Program-made: the position numbers and the translations under genes | Source of the DNA: Nitrosomonas marina | GTDB taxonomy: Bacteria; Pseudomonadota; Gammaproteobacteria; Burkholderiales; Nitrosomonadaceae | DNA: 64,000 nucleotides | Reading direction: 5' to 3' | NCBI RefSeq assembly: GCF_900110145.1 | Contig: NZ_FOCP01000005.1 | Span: 62,001-126,000 of the forward strand | Shown here: piece after piece, positions 28,301 to 38,595 of the stretch | Layout: every line of letters starts with the position of its first letter | Position numbering within the stretch: the stretch's first letter is position 1 | Notes under the pieces: model-generated | Told to the model about the DNA's origin: nothing | What the model saw: only the letters and a program-made list of their open reading frames with translations | The model's database searches: none

Positions 28301-28754
28301 CTGCTGCTCCCCTGAAGATAACCCAGGCAACACTCAGAAAAACAAGCGCACCAGCGATAAACAATAACCAGACTCTGGCAAGTGAATAATGGGCAACATC
28401 CAGCCTCACTGTATCTGACCATGTGCCAGGTTGTTTCTGATGAGCACGAATACGATAGTAATAGGTGCCGTCCGCCAGACCCGAGAGCATGAATGAGCTG
28501 TTTTTTCCTTTATATAACGTGATCGGATTGTCGAAACTGTATCGAGCGGCCTGCTGCAACTCGACAGGTGTTAGCTCCTTATTTTGCCAGTTGAGCAGCA
28601 TATAACCGGTATTGTTTGTTATATGCCTGTCATTCATAAACACGACAGCAGCGGCCTGTCCTGTACAGCTTTGCCAAAACAGAAATACAGCGATAAATAA
28701 ACCAAAAGATATGCTTTTCTTTTTTAAATCTACTTTCGTTTGAAATAGATGCAT
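28290..28754 (-). CDS. Exported Fn3-like protein with C-terminal membrane anchor
   Basis: A 154-residue protein opening the operon. An N-terminal signal (basic KVDLKKKS then FGLFIAVFLFWQSCTGQAAA) is followed by one fibronectin type III-like domain, with the typical ADGTYYYRIRAHQ strand and GTWSDTVRLDV end. A C-terminal helix, VWLLFIAGALVFLSVAWVIF, ends in a short acidic tail. It would sit on the periplasmic face, next to the symporter encoded immediately downstream with overlapping reading frames. A role as an extracytoplasmic accessory of the transporter is an inference from context. Upstream Met codons exist, but this one directly precedes the signal peptide. Confidence 0.75.
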   Translation of the reverse strand: MHLFQTKVDLKKKSISFGLFIAVFLFWQSCTGQAAAVVFMNDRHITNNTGYMLLNWQNKELTPVELQQAARYSFDNPITLYKGKNSSFMLSGLADGTYYYRIRAHQKQPGTWSDTVRLDVAHYSLARVWLLFIAGALVFLSVAWVIFRGAADES

Positions 28755-29177
28755 TAATCTGTAAAAATCTGTTGCATAGTATAAAAAAGTGAAGTGGATA
28801 AAACCTGGGTTCATCAGATTGAACGCTAACCGCCCCAACCCTTTGTTATGAATGCGTCATTTTGAATCCGGATACCAAAAAAACTGTTATTCAGTAATCT
28901 GTTCCGGAAGTTATTGAATCAGAAATTTTTTGTTTTTTGAATTGATTCTGCATAAACTAGCAGAATCATTTGATGAAATTTATTGACACTGTTACCGCTC
29001 TTAAGTTCTATATTGTAACCCAAAACAGCATATATAAAAAACGCTACAGTTTTACTCACCCGGCGCACTGTTGCTATTCACTTGAGTTCATATTTAAAGC
29101 GTTTACATTGATATAATGAGCCACCATGCATAAAAGTCTGGCTGGCCGACTAAAAATTACCGACTTTGCAATAATTA
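28755..29177. other. 423-bp divergent intergenic region
   Basis: Separates the Fn3-symporter operon (minus) from the isoaspartyl peptidase gene (plus). It is AT-rich with no credible frame. A perfect TTGACA at 28983-28988 lies upstream of TTCTAT (17-bp spacer) and TATATT (20-bp spacer), a weak candidate plus-strand sigma-70 promoter. Nothing else is recognisable. Confidence 0.35.
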
Positions 29178-30188
29178 ATGACCTTAACAAATAACCGGCC
29201 TAAAAATAACGCACCATTACGTTTAGTAATCCATGGCGGCGCAGGTGCTGTTCAAAGAGATAAACTAAAACCGGAACGCGAGCACACATTCATGAAGATA
29301 CTGACACAATCACTGCGTGCAGGTCATGCCGTACTCGCTGCAGGAGGTAGCAGTATTGATGCTGTGGTCGCGGCGATTGTAATCATGGAAGACTCACCTG
29401 TATTCAACGCAGGCAAAGGCGCAGTATTCAGTCACGAAGGTTATAATGAACTGGATGCATCAATCATGGATGGCGCTACGCATATGGCTGGCGCAGTCGC
29501 GGCAGTTACCACAATTCGTAACCCGATTCGCGCCGCGCTAGCGGTCATGATGCACAGCAGACATGTTCTGTTGATAGGGCGTGGAGCGGAAAAATTTGCG
29601 TCCGAACAGGCGCTTGAAACCGTTGAACCATCATTTTTCTATTCCCAGCGCCGCTGGGATCAACTCCAAAAAGCCATCGCGAAAGAACGTATCGCACTTG
29701 ATCATGACCTGGAAACAGATAGCTGGGAAGAAAACAATAATAAACATGGGACAGTCGGTGCCGTAGCACTGGATTGCCACGGCAATCTTGCTGCCGGAAC
29801 ATCGACTGGAGGATTGACAAACAAGCGATTCGGACGTGTCGGCGACACACCCATTATTGGAGCTGGCACATACGCGGACAATCGTTCAGTCGCGGTATCT
29901 GCAACTGGTACTGGAGAGATGTTTATCCGTACCGTAGCCGCATTCAATACCGCAGCGCGGGTCAAGCTGCAAAACATGCCTGTAACAGAAGCGGCTGACC
30001 ATACGCTGGCTGAAATAGCAACTATCGGTGGGGAAGGAGGATTAATTGTGCTGAACGCGCAGGGTGATTACACGATGCGCTTTAATACAAGCGGCATGTT
30101 TCGCGGCGTCATTGGCAACGATGGTGTCGCGTATACAGGTGTTTTCTCTGGCGCCGAATCGCTGGCGGCTTACGATGCATCAGACTGA
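29178..30188 (+). CDS. iaaA: Isoaspartyl peptidase / type III L-asparaginase
   Basis: A 336-residue Ntn-hydrolase precursor of the plant-type asparaginase family. It hydrolyses isoaspartyl dipeptides and L-asparagine after autocleavage. The cleavage site is HG-T192 in NKHGTVGAVALD, which makes Thr192 the new N-terminal nucleophile. The beta-chain motif GTSTGGLTNKRFGRVGDTPIIGAGTYAD supplies substrate residues. The N-terminal LVIHGGAGAV is also typical. It neighbours the operon with an asparagine-synthetase-like gene and lies 3 kb from pcm, both of which concern Asp/Asn or isoaspartate. Its stop overlaps the end of the convergent GST gene. Confidence 0.92.
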   Translation: MTLTNNRPKNNAPLRLVIHGGAGAVQRDKLKPEREHTFMKILTQSLRAGHAVLAAGGSSIDAVVAAIVIMEDSPVFNAGKGAVFSHEGYNELDASIMDGATHMAGAVAAVTTIRNPIRAALAVMMHSRHVLLIGRGAEKFASEQALETVEPSFFYSQRRWDQLQKAIAKERIALDHDLETDSWEENNNKHGTVGAVALDCHGNLAAGTSTGGLTNKRFGRVGDTPIIGAGTYADNRSVAVSATGTGEMFIRTVAAFNTAARVKLQNMPVTEAADHTLAEIATIGGEGGLIVLNAQGDYTMRFNTSGMFRGVIGNDGVAYTGVFSGAESLAAYDASD

Positions 30189-30890
30189 TTGCAGATCAGG
30201 ATAGTAGTTCTGACTGATCCGCGCAACGAAGTCTTTAAGATTATTCTTTGCCGAACCATGTTCCTTGAGCGGCGATTCGATGGGGCAACCGATAATATTG
30301 ACCAGCATGCCGAAAGCGCTGGCGTCCAGCACAGTTGGCTTATCGCCTAAAAAATAAGGTTTGTTACCCAGAAAACCGGACAGCGCGTCAATGTCCTGCT
30401 TGCCCATAGTAAAGATTTCTTCTGCCTGATGACCACCTATTCCCTGGGCGATGATCCGGTTCCTTATTTTTCTTCGTGTATGCCAGGCTGCAAAATAACG
30501 AATCAATGACGGTAGTTTGCCAAAAATCGCATCGCGGTTAACATGCCAATTTTCATCGGTATACTGCCATCGGGAATAAAACGCACACCAGAACAAATGA
30601 TCCTCAAGCAAATGCTGCATCGCTAGAGAAACACTGCGCTGCATGTTGTCCAATGAACCGTCCAGATCGTTATAAACGGATTTCAAGTACATTAATATAA
30701 AATGTGAATCTGCTATGATTTTTCCATCGTCATCAATATAAGGCAGCTTTCCTTTGGGCGCATCAGCCGGCAGTGCGGAAATTATTTCATAATCAATTCC
30801 CGCCATGCGCATGTAAGTTTCCACTTTACAGCAAAACGGACTCAAATTGGGAATACCCCAGGTACGTTCGAACTGATAGAGCCTGATCAT
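30180..30890 (-). CDS. Glutathione S-transferase family protein (Fax-like)
   Basis: A 236-residue protein with an N-terminal thioredoxin-like fold (MIRLYQFER, NLSPFCCKVETYMRMAGI) and the cis-Pro region KGKLPYIDDDGKIIADSHFILMYL. An all-helical C-terminal domain ends LGDKPTVLDASAFGMLV, the conserved GST N-capping region. The pattern resembles the failed-axon-connections/metaxin-like branch. The substrate is unknown. The start is supported by an AAGGA Shine-Dalgarno; 16 upstream codons are open but lack homology. It lies downstream of rnpB on the same strand and overlaps the convergent asparaginase end. Confidence 0.85.
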   Translation of the reverse strand: MIRLYQFERTWGIPNLSPFCCKVETYMRMAGIDYEIISALPADAPKGKLPYIDDDGKIIADSHFILMYLKSVYNDLDGSLDNMQRSVSLAMQHLLEDHLFWCAFYSRWQYTDENWHVNRDAIFGKLPSLIRYFAAWHTRRKIRNRIIAQGIGGHQAEEIFTMGKQDIDALSGFLGNKPYFLGDKPTVLDASAFGMLVNIIGCPIESPLKEHGSAKNNLKDFVARISQNYYPDLQSV

Positions 30891-31041
30891 AAGTTTTCCT
30901 TTTTCAAAGGAGCTCCATAATTGATTTGCACAATACATGCTGATGCAAGAATTTACTCCGCTTTCTTGTCTATTTCAAGTAATATAGGATGCGTCCTTAG
31001 TGGAATGAATTTCATGCATTTTTAAAGGATATTCAAATCCT

Positions 31042-31107
31042 GGAAAGGCCTGTTACACATTTAGGCCGCCTTTCCTGTGGCGACAGGGAGAATACAACCA
31101 CAGGAAA
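31042..31107 (-). terminator. Two mutually exclusive hairpins between rnpB and the GST gene
   Basis: Stem A pairs GGAAAGGC (31042-31049) with GCCTTTCC (31068-31075). Stem B pairs TTTCCTGTGG (31071-31080) with CCACAGGAAA (31098-31107), 10 bp perfect. They share 31071-31075, so both cannot form fully at once. Neither has a U-tract on either strand. They could be the 3' processing or termination region of rnpB or a leader structure of the GST gene. Confidence 0.35.
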
Positions 31108-31148
31108 AATCGTGAATCACACTGAAAACGTATTAATAATACGTAGCA

Positions 31149-31445
31149 GGAAAGCTGGCCGATAAGCCGGATTCTGTCGTGGACAGTCATTCATCTAGAT
31201 GCATGATTACCCATGCATTCAAGCAACCTACCCGCAGGCTCCGCGAGCAACCTCATCGCCTGCCTATTTGGTTTTGCTCCGGATGGAGGTTACCGCGTTT
31301 CACCGTAACTCAATACGCTCGTCTCTGTGGCCCTATTCCTCGCCTCACGGCGGTCGGCTGTTAGCCGACATCCCGCTCTATGGAGTCCGGACTTTCCTCT
31401 TCCCGCTGATTTGAAACAGCGGACAGCGACTGTCTGGCCAGCTTT
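31149..31445 (-). ncRNA. rnpB: RNase P RNA (bacterial class A, beta-proteobacterial form)
   Basis: Catalytic RNA of RNase P, which matures tRNA 5' ends. Read on the minus strand, the 5' end AAAGCTGGCCAGACAG pairs with the 3' end TATCGGCCAGCTTT (P1). Universally conserved blocks are present: GAGGAAAGTCCGGACTCC, GGAATAGGGCCACAGAGACGAG, GGTGAAACGCGGTAACCTCC, CCGGAGCAAAACCAAATAGG and GAATCCGGCTTATCGG. At about 297 nt it is short; the P12 arm is reduced to a tiny CGTA/TACG stem where other beta-proteobacteria have a long hairpin. Small reading frames in this stretch are artefacts. Confidence 0.96.
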
Positions 31446-31451
31446 GGCGGC

Positions 31452-31457
31452 ATTTTA
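31452..31457 (-). promoter_or_regulatory. Probable -10 element of rnpB
   Basis: On the minus strand TAAAAT lies exactly 6 bases before the 5' end of the RNA, the normal spacing for a sigma-70 -10 box. The -35 region about 17 bp further up (ATTCGC) is weak. Confidence 0.5.
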
Positions 31458-31603
31458 TCATTATTCAGACTACCGCGAATCATTTCACTGAACGAATTGT
31501 TTTTATACCAATAAACGCATAACTTACAGCCGTAAGTGCGCATTTGTATCGATATCTTAAGCGACGACTGTTTGTAGTCGATAGTAATGCTGTTCTAAAC
31601 AGG

Positions 31604-32926
31604 CTAGTTGCCTTGAAGCATTGTATTTATCTGCTGAAGCACTTCCTCATCGAGCTCACCCGCTTCAGCACTCAGCCGCAATCTTGACATCAGATAACCG
31701 TGATAGGCTTTTGCAAGGTCGCGCCGCGCTGAATAGAACTGTTGTTGTGCGTTCAGTACGTCCACTTCTGTTCGAACACCGACCTCCTGCCCGAGCATGG
31801 TGGAATCAAGTTGTGTCTGGCTAGAGACAAGCGCCTGTTTCAACGCCTTGACCTGAGCAATTCCGTTGGTAACATTGAGGTATTGCTGGCGGACCTGCAG
31901 CATCATGTCGCGACGGGTATTTTCCAGATCGTGCTGTGCTTTTTCCTGGTTGGCGATCGCTTCACGAACCCGTGACTGTGTACCGAATCCCTGAAACAGC
32001 GGCAAATTCAGTTGCAACCCGATTGACTTAGAAGTCAGATCGATACCGCGGCCGGTTATCGCGCCGCCCACGCCGGTCTGATCACTGTACTGAGCAACGA
32101 GATCGACCGTCGGATAATGTTGCGCCCAGGCTTTTTTGACTTCCTTGTTAGCCAGGTCGTATGCAGCCTGCTGGATTTTTATCATGTAATTCTGTGCTTC
32201 GGCAGCCGCGACCCATTCATCCATACTGATATATGGCAAGCTAAGCAGCTCGGTCGATATTTCATGCGCACTGGCAAGCTGTCCAGGGAAACGGTTAATA
32301 ATGCTTTGCAATGCACGCTTGCTGATTTCAAGTGCGTTACGGGCAGCAATTTCCTGTGACAGGGTCAAATCAAAACGTGCCTGTGCTTCGTTGGTATCGA
32401 CAATGGTTGCGACGCCGACTTCAAAATTGCGCTGGGCCTGTTCGAGCTGCTTGAGTATAGCTGTCTTTTGCGCTTCAGCGACTTCAACGTCGGTTTGTGC
32501 GTCAAGCACATTGAAATACGCCTGGGCGACACGCAGGATTAAATCCTGTGCCGCGAGAACAAATTGCGATTCGGCCTGCGACACCTGGGTTTTGGATTGC
32601 GAATAAATAATGAAATTTTCAAAACGGATAAGTGGCTGCGTCGCCGAAATAACAATTCCACGGTTCTGGATCGTGACCGGAGGGCCCAGCGTAGTATCGA
32701 CTTCCTGTGTCTGACGCGTTGCCGATAAATTGACACTGGGCAGCAACCCTGCCCGTCCCTGGGCTATTTTTTCCTGTGCCGCCTGATAATCTGCGCGAGC
32801 GGACTGATATTGCGCGTCTTTTTCCAATGCCTCCTGATAAATTTCCATCAGATTAGCAGCCCACGACGCCGAACTGCTGGCTGCGCCAATAAGAAAAATC
32901 AGTAAAAATAACATTATACGTAACAT
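31604..32926 (-). CDS. tolC: TolC-family outer membrane efflux protein
   Basis: A 440-residue outer-membrane channel of tripartite efflux and type I secretion systems. A signal peptide (LLIFLIGAASSSASWA) is followed by the two OEP repeats: LMEIYQEALEKDAQYQSARADYQAAQ opens the first, and the second repeats the pattern after residue 230. Long Gln/Ala/Glu-rich alpha-helices and strands such as LQLNLPLFQGFGT complete the barrel-tunnel. The start MLRIMLF precedes the signal; seven upstream codons are open. It follows pcm on the same strand, a pairing known from other beta-proteobacteria. No inner-membrane pump partner is adjacent. Confidence 0.9.
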   Translation of the reverse strand: MLRIMLFLLIFLIGAASSSASWAANLMEIYQEALEKDAQYQSARADYQAAQEKIAQGRAGLLPSVNLSATRQTQEVDTTLGPPVTIQNRGIVISATQPLIRFENFIIYSQSKTQVSQAESQFVLAAQDLILRVAQAYFNVLDAQTDVEVAEAQKTAILKQLEQAQRNFEVGVATIVDTNEAQARFDLTLSQEIAARNALEISKRALQSIINRFPGQLASAHEISTELLSLPYISMDEWVAAAEAQNYMIKIQQAAYDLANKEVKKAWAQHYPTVDLVAQYSDQTGVGGAITGRGIDLTSKSIGLQLNLPLFQGFGTQSRVREAIANQEKAQHDLENTRRDMMLQVRQQYLNVTNGIAQVKALKQALVSSQTQLDSTMLGQEVGVRTEVDVLNAQQQFYSARRDLAKAYHGYLMSRLRLSAEAGELDEEVLQQINTMLQGN

Positions 32927-33026
32927 ACCTGTTGTCAAAACCAGCAACCTGTTTGCAAAGAATTAATAGAAGTGGATATTGTGATGTTCCGTAAAACGTG
33001 TAATGACTGAAACTGATATGCGGGTA

Positions 33027-33704
33027 TCAAAAGGTAAACCTGCTTGCCTGTTCCGCATTGATCAGTGCGGCCGTGCTGGTTTCGAATAACGTATTAACTG
33101 TAAATTCTCCTGGTGCTATACAAGTAATCAGTTTTGCTTCCATAATCGGGTCCTCCCCGATGATGGCAAACAGGCGACCGCCCGTATTCAGGCTGTTTTT
33201 GAAACTGTCAGGCAATACCGGCGTGGAAGCTGTAATTACAATGACATCGTAGGGTTCGTGTTTGGACCAGCCGTGTGCAGCATCACCCTGTTCAATCGTC
33301 ACATTGGTGATACTATGCGCCCTCAAATTCGCCACAGCCATCTGTTTCAGCTCCGGGATAATTTCAACGCTATATACATGGTTGCCAAGTTGCGCCAGTA
33401 GTGCCGCCATATAACCGCTGCCAGTACCAACTTCGAGAATTTTGTCCGTTTTATTAATATGCAGTTCCTGTAAAATACGTGCTTCCATTTTTGGTGCGAG
33501 CATGACCTGCCCATGGCCCAGCGGAATTTCCATATCGACAAAGGCCGCGTGACGATAAGCAGTCGGCACAAATTCTTCTCGACGCACTTTATACAATAAA
33601 TCAAGAACTTCATCATCCAGGACAGACCAAGGGCGGATTTGCTGGACGACCATGTTATAACGTGAATGTTCTAGAGGCTGTTCAGGATTCAATTCAATGT
33701 TCAT
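33027..33704 (-). CDS. pcm: Protein-L-isoaspartate O-methyltransferase
   Basis: A 225-residue SAM-dependent enzyme that methylates isoaspartyl residues in damaged proteins to start their repair. SAM motif I is ILEVGTGSGYMAALLAQLG. The PCMT-specific MVVQQIRPW and EIPLGHGQVMLAPKMEARIL (substrate and active-site loops) precede it, and YDVIVITAST follows. It sits upstream of tolC with about 100 bp between them. An isoaspartyl peptidase gene lies 3 kb away, so protein and peptide isoaspartate repair are both encoded locally. Confidence 0.94.
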   Translation of the reverse strand: MNIELNPEQPLEHSRYNMVVQQIRPWSVLDDEVLDLLYKVRREEFVPTAYRHAAFVDMEIPLGHGQVMLAPKMEARILQELHINKTDKILEVGTGSGYMAALLAQLGNHVYSVEIIPELKQMAVANLRAHSITNVTIEQGDAAHGWSKHEPYDVIVITASTPVLPDSFKNSLNTGGRLFAIIGEDPIMEAKLITCIAPGEFTVNTLFETSTAALINAEQASRFTF

Positions 33705-33769
33705 ATGTTTTCTTTTTAAAAAAATAATATACTTGCAATTATTTCATATTTCTATTAGCTTCACAGCAT

Positions 33770-35798
<2,029 letters not shown>

Positions 35799-35814
35799 AT
35801 AACCTGGGGCCCGC

Positions 35815-36642
35815 ATGGATCCGGTCTTACTGTTTAAAGCGTTAATCCTCGGAATTGTTGAGGGGTTAACAGAATTTTTGCCGGTTTCATCTACCGGCCA
35901 TTTAATCCTTGTCGGTGATTTACTGGATTTTAATGAGGACCGCGAAAAGGTTTTCATGATCGCAATCCAACTCGGCGCGATTCTGGCAGTCTGCTGGGAA
36001 TACCGCCGAAAAATCGCTGATGTCATATCAGGCATAGGCTCGGAGAAATCGGCGCAGCGTTTTGTGTTGAATCTGCTCATCGCGTTCATGCCTGCGGCCG
36101 TGCTGGGCCTGCTGTTTATCGACATCATCAAACAGTATCTGTTTAACCCGTTGTCCGTGGCCACAGCGCTGGTAGTCGGCGGCATTGTGATTTTATGGGC
36201 AGAGCGGCGCGATCACCAGATTGAAGTCGAGCAAATCGACAACATGGACTGGAAACATGCGCTCAAAGTCGGCTGTGCACAATGCCTGGCGCTGATTCCA
36301 GGTACTTCCCGCTCTGGCGCAACAATCATCGGCGGCCTGCTGTTCGGACTGTCGCGCAAACTAGCTGCAGAATTCTCCTTTTTCCTGGCCATTCCCGTCA
36401 TGTTCGCCGCGACGTTCTACGATGTCTATAAAAACCGCGCCATCCTGGAATTTAACGATGTAGGCATGTTTTCCATCGGTTTCATCGCTGCATTTTTCAG
36501 TGCTTTGATCGCTGTACGCGGTTTACTACGCTTTATCAGCAATCACGATTTCACGGTATTTGCATATTACCGGATCGTTTTTGGGTGCATCATATTGCTG
36601 ACGGCTTATACAGGGGTTGTGGGTTGGTCGGAGTTTGGGTGA
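35815..36642 (+). CDS. uppP: Undecaprenyl-diphosphatase UppP (BacA)
   Basis: A 275-residue integral membrane phosphatase that recycles undecaprenyl pyrophosphate for peptidoglycan and polysaccharide synthesis; it also gives bacitracin tolerance. Both signature loops are present: [15 protein letters not shown] near residue 17 and [20 protein letters not shown] around residue 160. Several hydrophobic helices fill the rest. It follows thiC closely and may share its transcript, although the functions are unrelated. Confidence 0.95.
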   Translation: MDPVLLFKALILGIVEGLTEFLPVSSTGHLILVGDLLDFNEDREKVFMIAIQLGAILAVCWEYRRKIADVISGIGSEKSAQRFVLNLLIAFMPAAVLGLLFIDIIKQYLFNPLSVATALVVGGIVILWAERRDHQIEVEQIDNMDWKHALKVGCAQCLALIPGTSRSGATIIGGLLFGLSRKLAAEFSFFLAIPVMFAATFYDVYKNRAILEFNDVGMFSIGFIAAFFSALIAVRGLLRFISNHDFTVFAYYRIVFGCIILLTAYTGVVGWSEFG

Positions 36643-36784
36643 ATTTAATGCAACAGTGGATAGTATGTTAATCGTGTATCTTGTAGTACTCTGATAAAAA
36701 ACAAATACAGGCACACACAAATTCATGGTACTAGGTTCTATCACGTTCCATTGCGTTACAAAACTTCTGTAAACGCGTCGGGCA

Positions 36785-37147
36785 CTATCGGTATCCTTTT
36801 CCACTGCAACCACGACATTTAACATATCCTGATTCGTTGCAAATGGGGCAACGCTCGCGGGTATTCGGTCGTTGGTTATAAAACCAACCGCGCCCATCGC
36901 ACTGTACACATTTACGCTTTCCTGTACCACCACATGCTGTGCAAGCTGCAGTATTTACCCGTGTATCCTTTGACGACTCCACACTGCTGGAGGTACGTCG
37001 CAAGGATTCCAATTCAGCGCTCATCCTGCGCTCCCGTTCATAAAGTTCTCGGTACCGGTCTGTAATCTCGCGCAATTCCTCTTCAACTATCCTTCTTGCT
37101 TCTTCAACGGTAATATTCTTATTGCCCTTTGCGTCCTTGTTCGCCAT
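36785..37147 (-). CDS. DnaJ-type zinc-finger protein with coiled coil
   Basis: A 120-residue cytoplasmic protein. Residues 10-55 form a charged coiled coil (EEARRIVEEELREITDRYRE). The C-terminal 50 residues hold four CxxC pairs in the DnaJ cysteine-rich pattern: CTACGGTG, CVQCDGRG, CPICNESG, CRGCSGKG. This binds two zinc ions in DnaJ. There is no J domain, so it is a stand-alone DnaJ-CRR-like protein of unknown partner. The start MANKDAKGN has a GGAGG Shine-Dalgarno. The decayed IS1380 element begins within 200 bp upstream. Confidence 0.8.
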   Translation of the reverse strand: MANKDAKGNKNITVEEARRIVEEELREITDRYRELYERERRMSAELESLRRTSSSVESSKDTRVNTAACTACGGTGKRKCVQCDGRGWFYNQRPNTRERCPICNESGYVKCRGCSGKGYR

Positions 37148-37307
37148 TACCAACCTCCAATGCCATCCAGTTGAATATGGCAAAAAGTTATGCAATATCA
37201 TAGCATTAATCCTTGATTGCCCATTAGAAAAATTTCCTATGGAAACCAATAGAATACGTTGTTAAAAATATGACTATTTCACTAAATTGTGATTGTTTGA
37301 TTGAGCG

Positions 37308-38430
37308 TGATTTTTTTACAGGCGAGACTCATGGGTCTTGAGTTTCGATTTATTGACAAAGAGTTCACTGCGTGGGCTGGAATGGGGTTGATGAAGCGGA
37401 TGCATGACCGTATTGATTTTAGTTCTGCTTTGGAAGCTTGCGAATTACCACGTCAGAAGAGTAATCGCCGTTATTCGCCGAATCAGTTGATAGTGCAATT
37501 CATGGTATCGGTATGGTGTGGCGCGAACCGATTCGAACATTCAGAGGTTACCCGCCATGATCCTGTGCTTCAGAAATTGTTTGGATTTGATCGCATGGTG
37601 AACTTCAAAGCGATCACGCGACTGTTCCGGAAGTTCGATCAGGCAACTACGACGCCGGTATCTGGCCGTTTGTATCGCTGGTTTTTGGGCAACCTTAATA
37701 TCGATCATTTAATGCCGGATCTGGACTCGACAGTGTGACACGTTATGAACGGCAAGAAGGCTAGCCGGGGCGTAATTCACACCATCCGTTGATGGCATTT
37801 GTTGCGGATGCGCGCATCATAGCGAATCTATGGTTGCACCCTGGTAACAGCCATAATGCCAATAACGCGTTAGCCTTTTTGGATGACAGCCTGGACAGGC
37901 TGGGCGGCAAACGGGTGGCATTACTTCGGGCTGACAGCGGTTTTAGCGGCCAGGCCTTTCTAAATGACCTGGATCGGCGCGATATGCATTATCTGATTGC
38001 ATTGTGGCTGAATCAACCTTAACAAAGCGCATTGATTACTGAGATGGATCAGCCAGTTGCAGCACTCCGGCGTTCATATCGAAGTCGTGTTGATTGTGCG
38101 AATCACATCAAGAAACTGAAATATGACTTTGGCGGAGATTGCTTCAATCTCAAAGATTTCCGGGCAACCGAAGCAGCTTTGCTAACGGTTATGCAGGCCT
38201 ACAACCTGATGGGTTTATTCCGTCCGGGTGTGCAGAGAAATGATGCTGTCTCGGGAAAACCCAACGTACGGCAAACACGCAAAATACTGCGGTACAAACT
38301 GTTTGCCAGAGCAGGTTACATTACAAAAGACGGCCGCTAAAAGATTAGCGGACTGGCTGTTGCCATGCGTCAACGTGAATGGTTTGACGGGCTATGGGAT
38401 AAATCTAAAATGAGAATCGAAAAAAAATCA
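37308..38430 (+). mobile_element. Decayed IS1380-family insertion sequence
   Basis: Remnant element containing only a broken transposase. Possible termini are the 10-bp inverted repeat TGATTTTTTT (37308-37317) and AAAAAAAATCA (38420-38430), but the sequence is low in complexity and the termini are uncertain. At about 1.1 kb it is clearly shorter than an intact IS1380-type element (about 1.6 kb or more). Confidence 0.6.
37331..38412 (+). pseudogene. IS1380-family transposase, multiply disrupted
   Basis: Homology runs through three blocks: GLEFRFIDKEFTAWAGMGLMKRM to PDLDSTV, then MAFVADARIIANLWLHPGNS to MHYLIALW, then RSYRSRVDCANHIKKLKYDFGGD to MRQREWFDGLWDKSK. The catalytic Asp of the DLDSTV block and the Asp of LLRADSGF are kept. 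Lesions: a frameshift or stop at about 37736, an in-frame TAG near 37764, a TAA near 38020 where about 100 residues seem deleted, and a TAA at 38338. It cannot make active transposase. Confidence 0.85.
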
Positions 38431-38459
38431 GGCTGCAAGGCACCCGATAATCGTTTGCA

Positions 38460-38476
38460 TGTCGATGTTTTTTACA
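38460..38476 (+). promoter_or_regulatory. Candidate upstream activator site (shared 17-bp element, copy 1)
   Basis: TGTCGATGTTTTTTACA, identical at 15 of 17 positions to the element upstream of the second PEP-CTERM gene. The ends form a TGT-N11-ACA dyad, as expected for a Fis-type helix-turn-helix enhancer-binding protein. It lies 81 bp upstream of the sigma-54 promoter. Confidence 0.55.
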
Positions 38477-38540
38477 TTCCTATTGATGGTTTATTAGTAT
38501 TAGAGCTCAATTTTCCTACAGATCAGCATGTTATTTTAGA

Positions 38541-38556
38541 TGGCATATATATTGCT
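38541..38556 (+). promoter_or_regulatory. Sigma-54 (-24/-12) promoter of the first PEP-CTERM gene
   Basis: TGGCATATATATTGCT: GG and GC are in the exact 12-bp register of the TGGCAC-N5-TTGCW consensus. It is 40 bp before the start codon, giving a leader of about 28 nt. Confidence 0.75.
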
Positions 38557-38595
38557 ATATAAACATATGTCAATAACATTTCTGCAGGAGGATAT

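Noticed and set aside
28983..29014. TTGACA plus TATATT as a strong sigma-70 promoter
   Set aside because: The spacer is 20 bp for the best -10 and the 17-bp alternative is poor, so it is mentioned only as a weak candidate.
31179..31414. Short frames inside the RNase P RNA
   Set aside because: The sequence is fully explained by rnpB secondary structure and conserved blocks.
36526..36933. 135-codon minus-strand frame spanning the end of uppP and the zinc-finger gene
   Set aside because: It overlaps two real genes in other frames and shows no domain or ribosome binding site.
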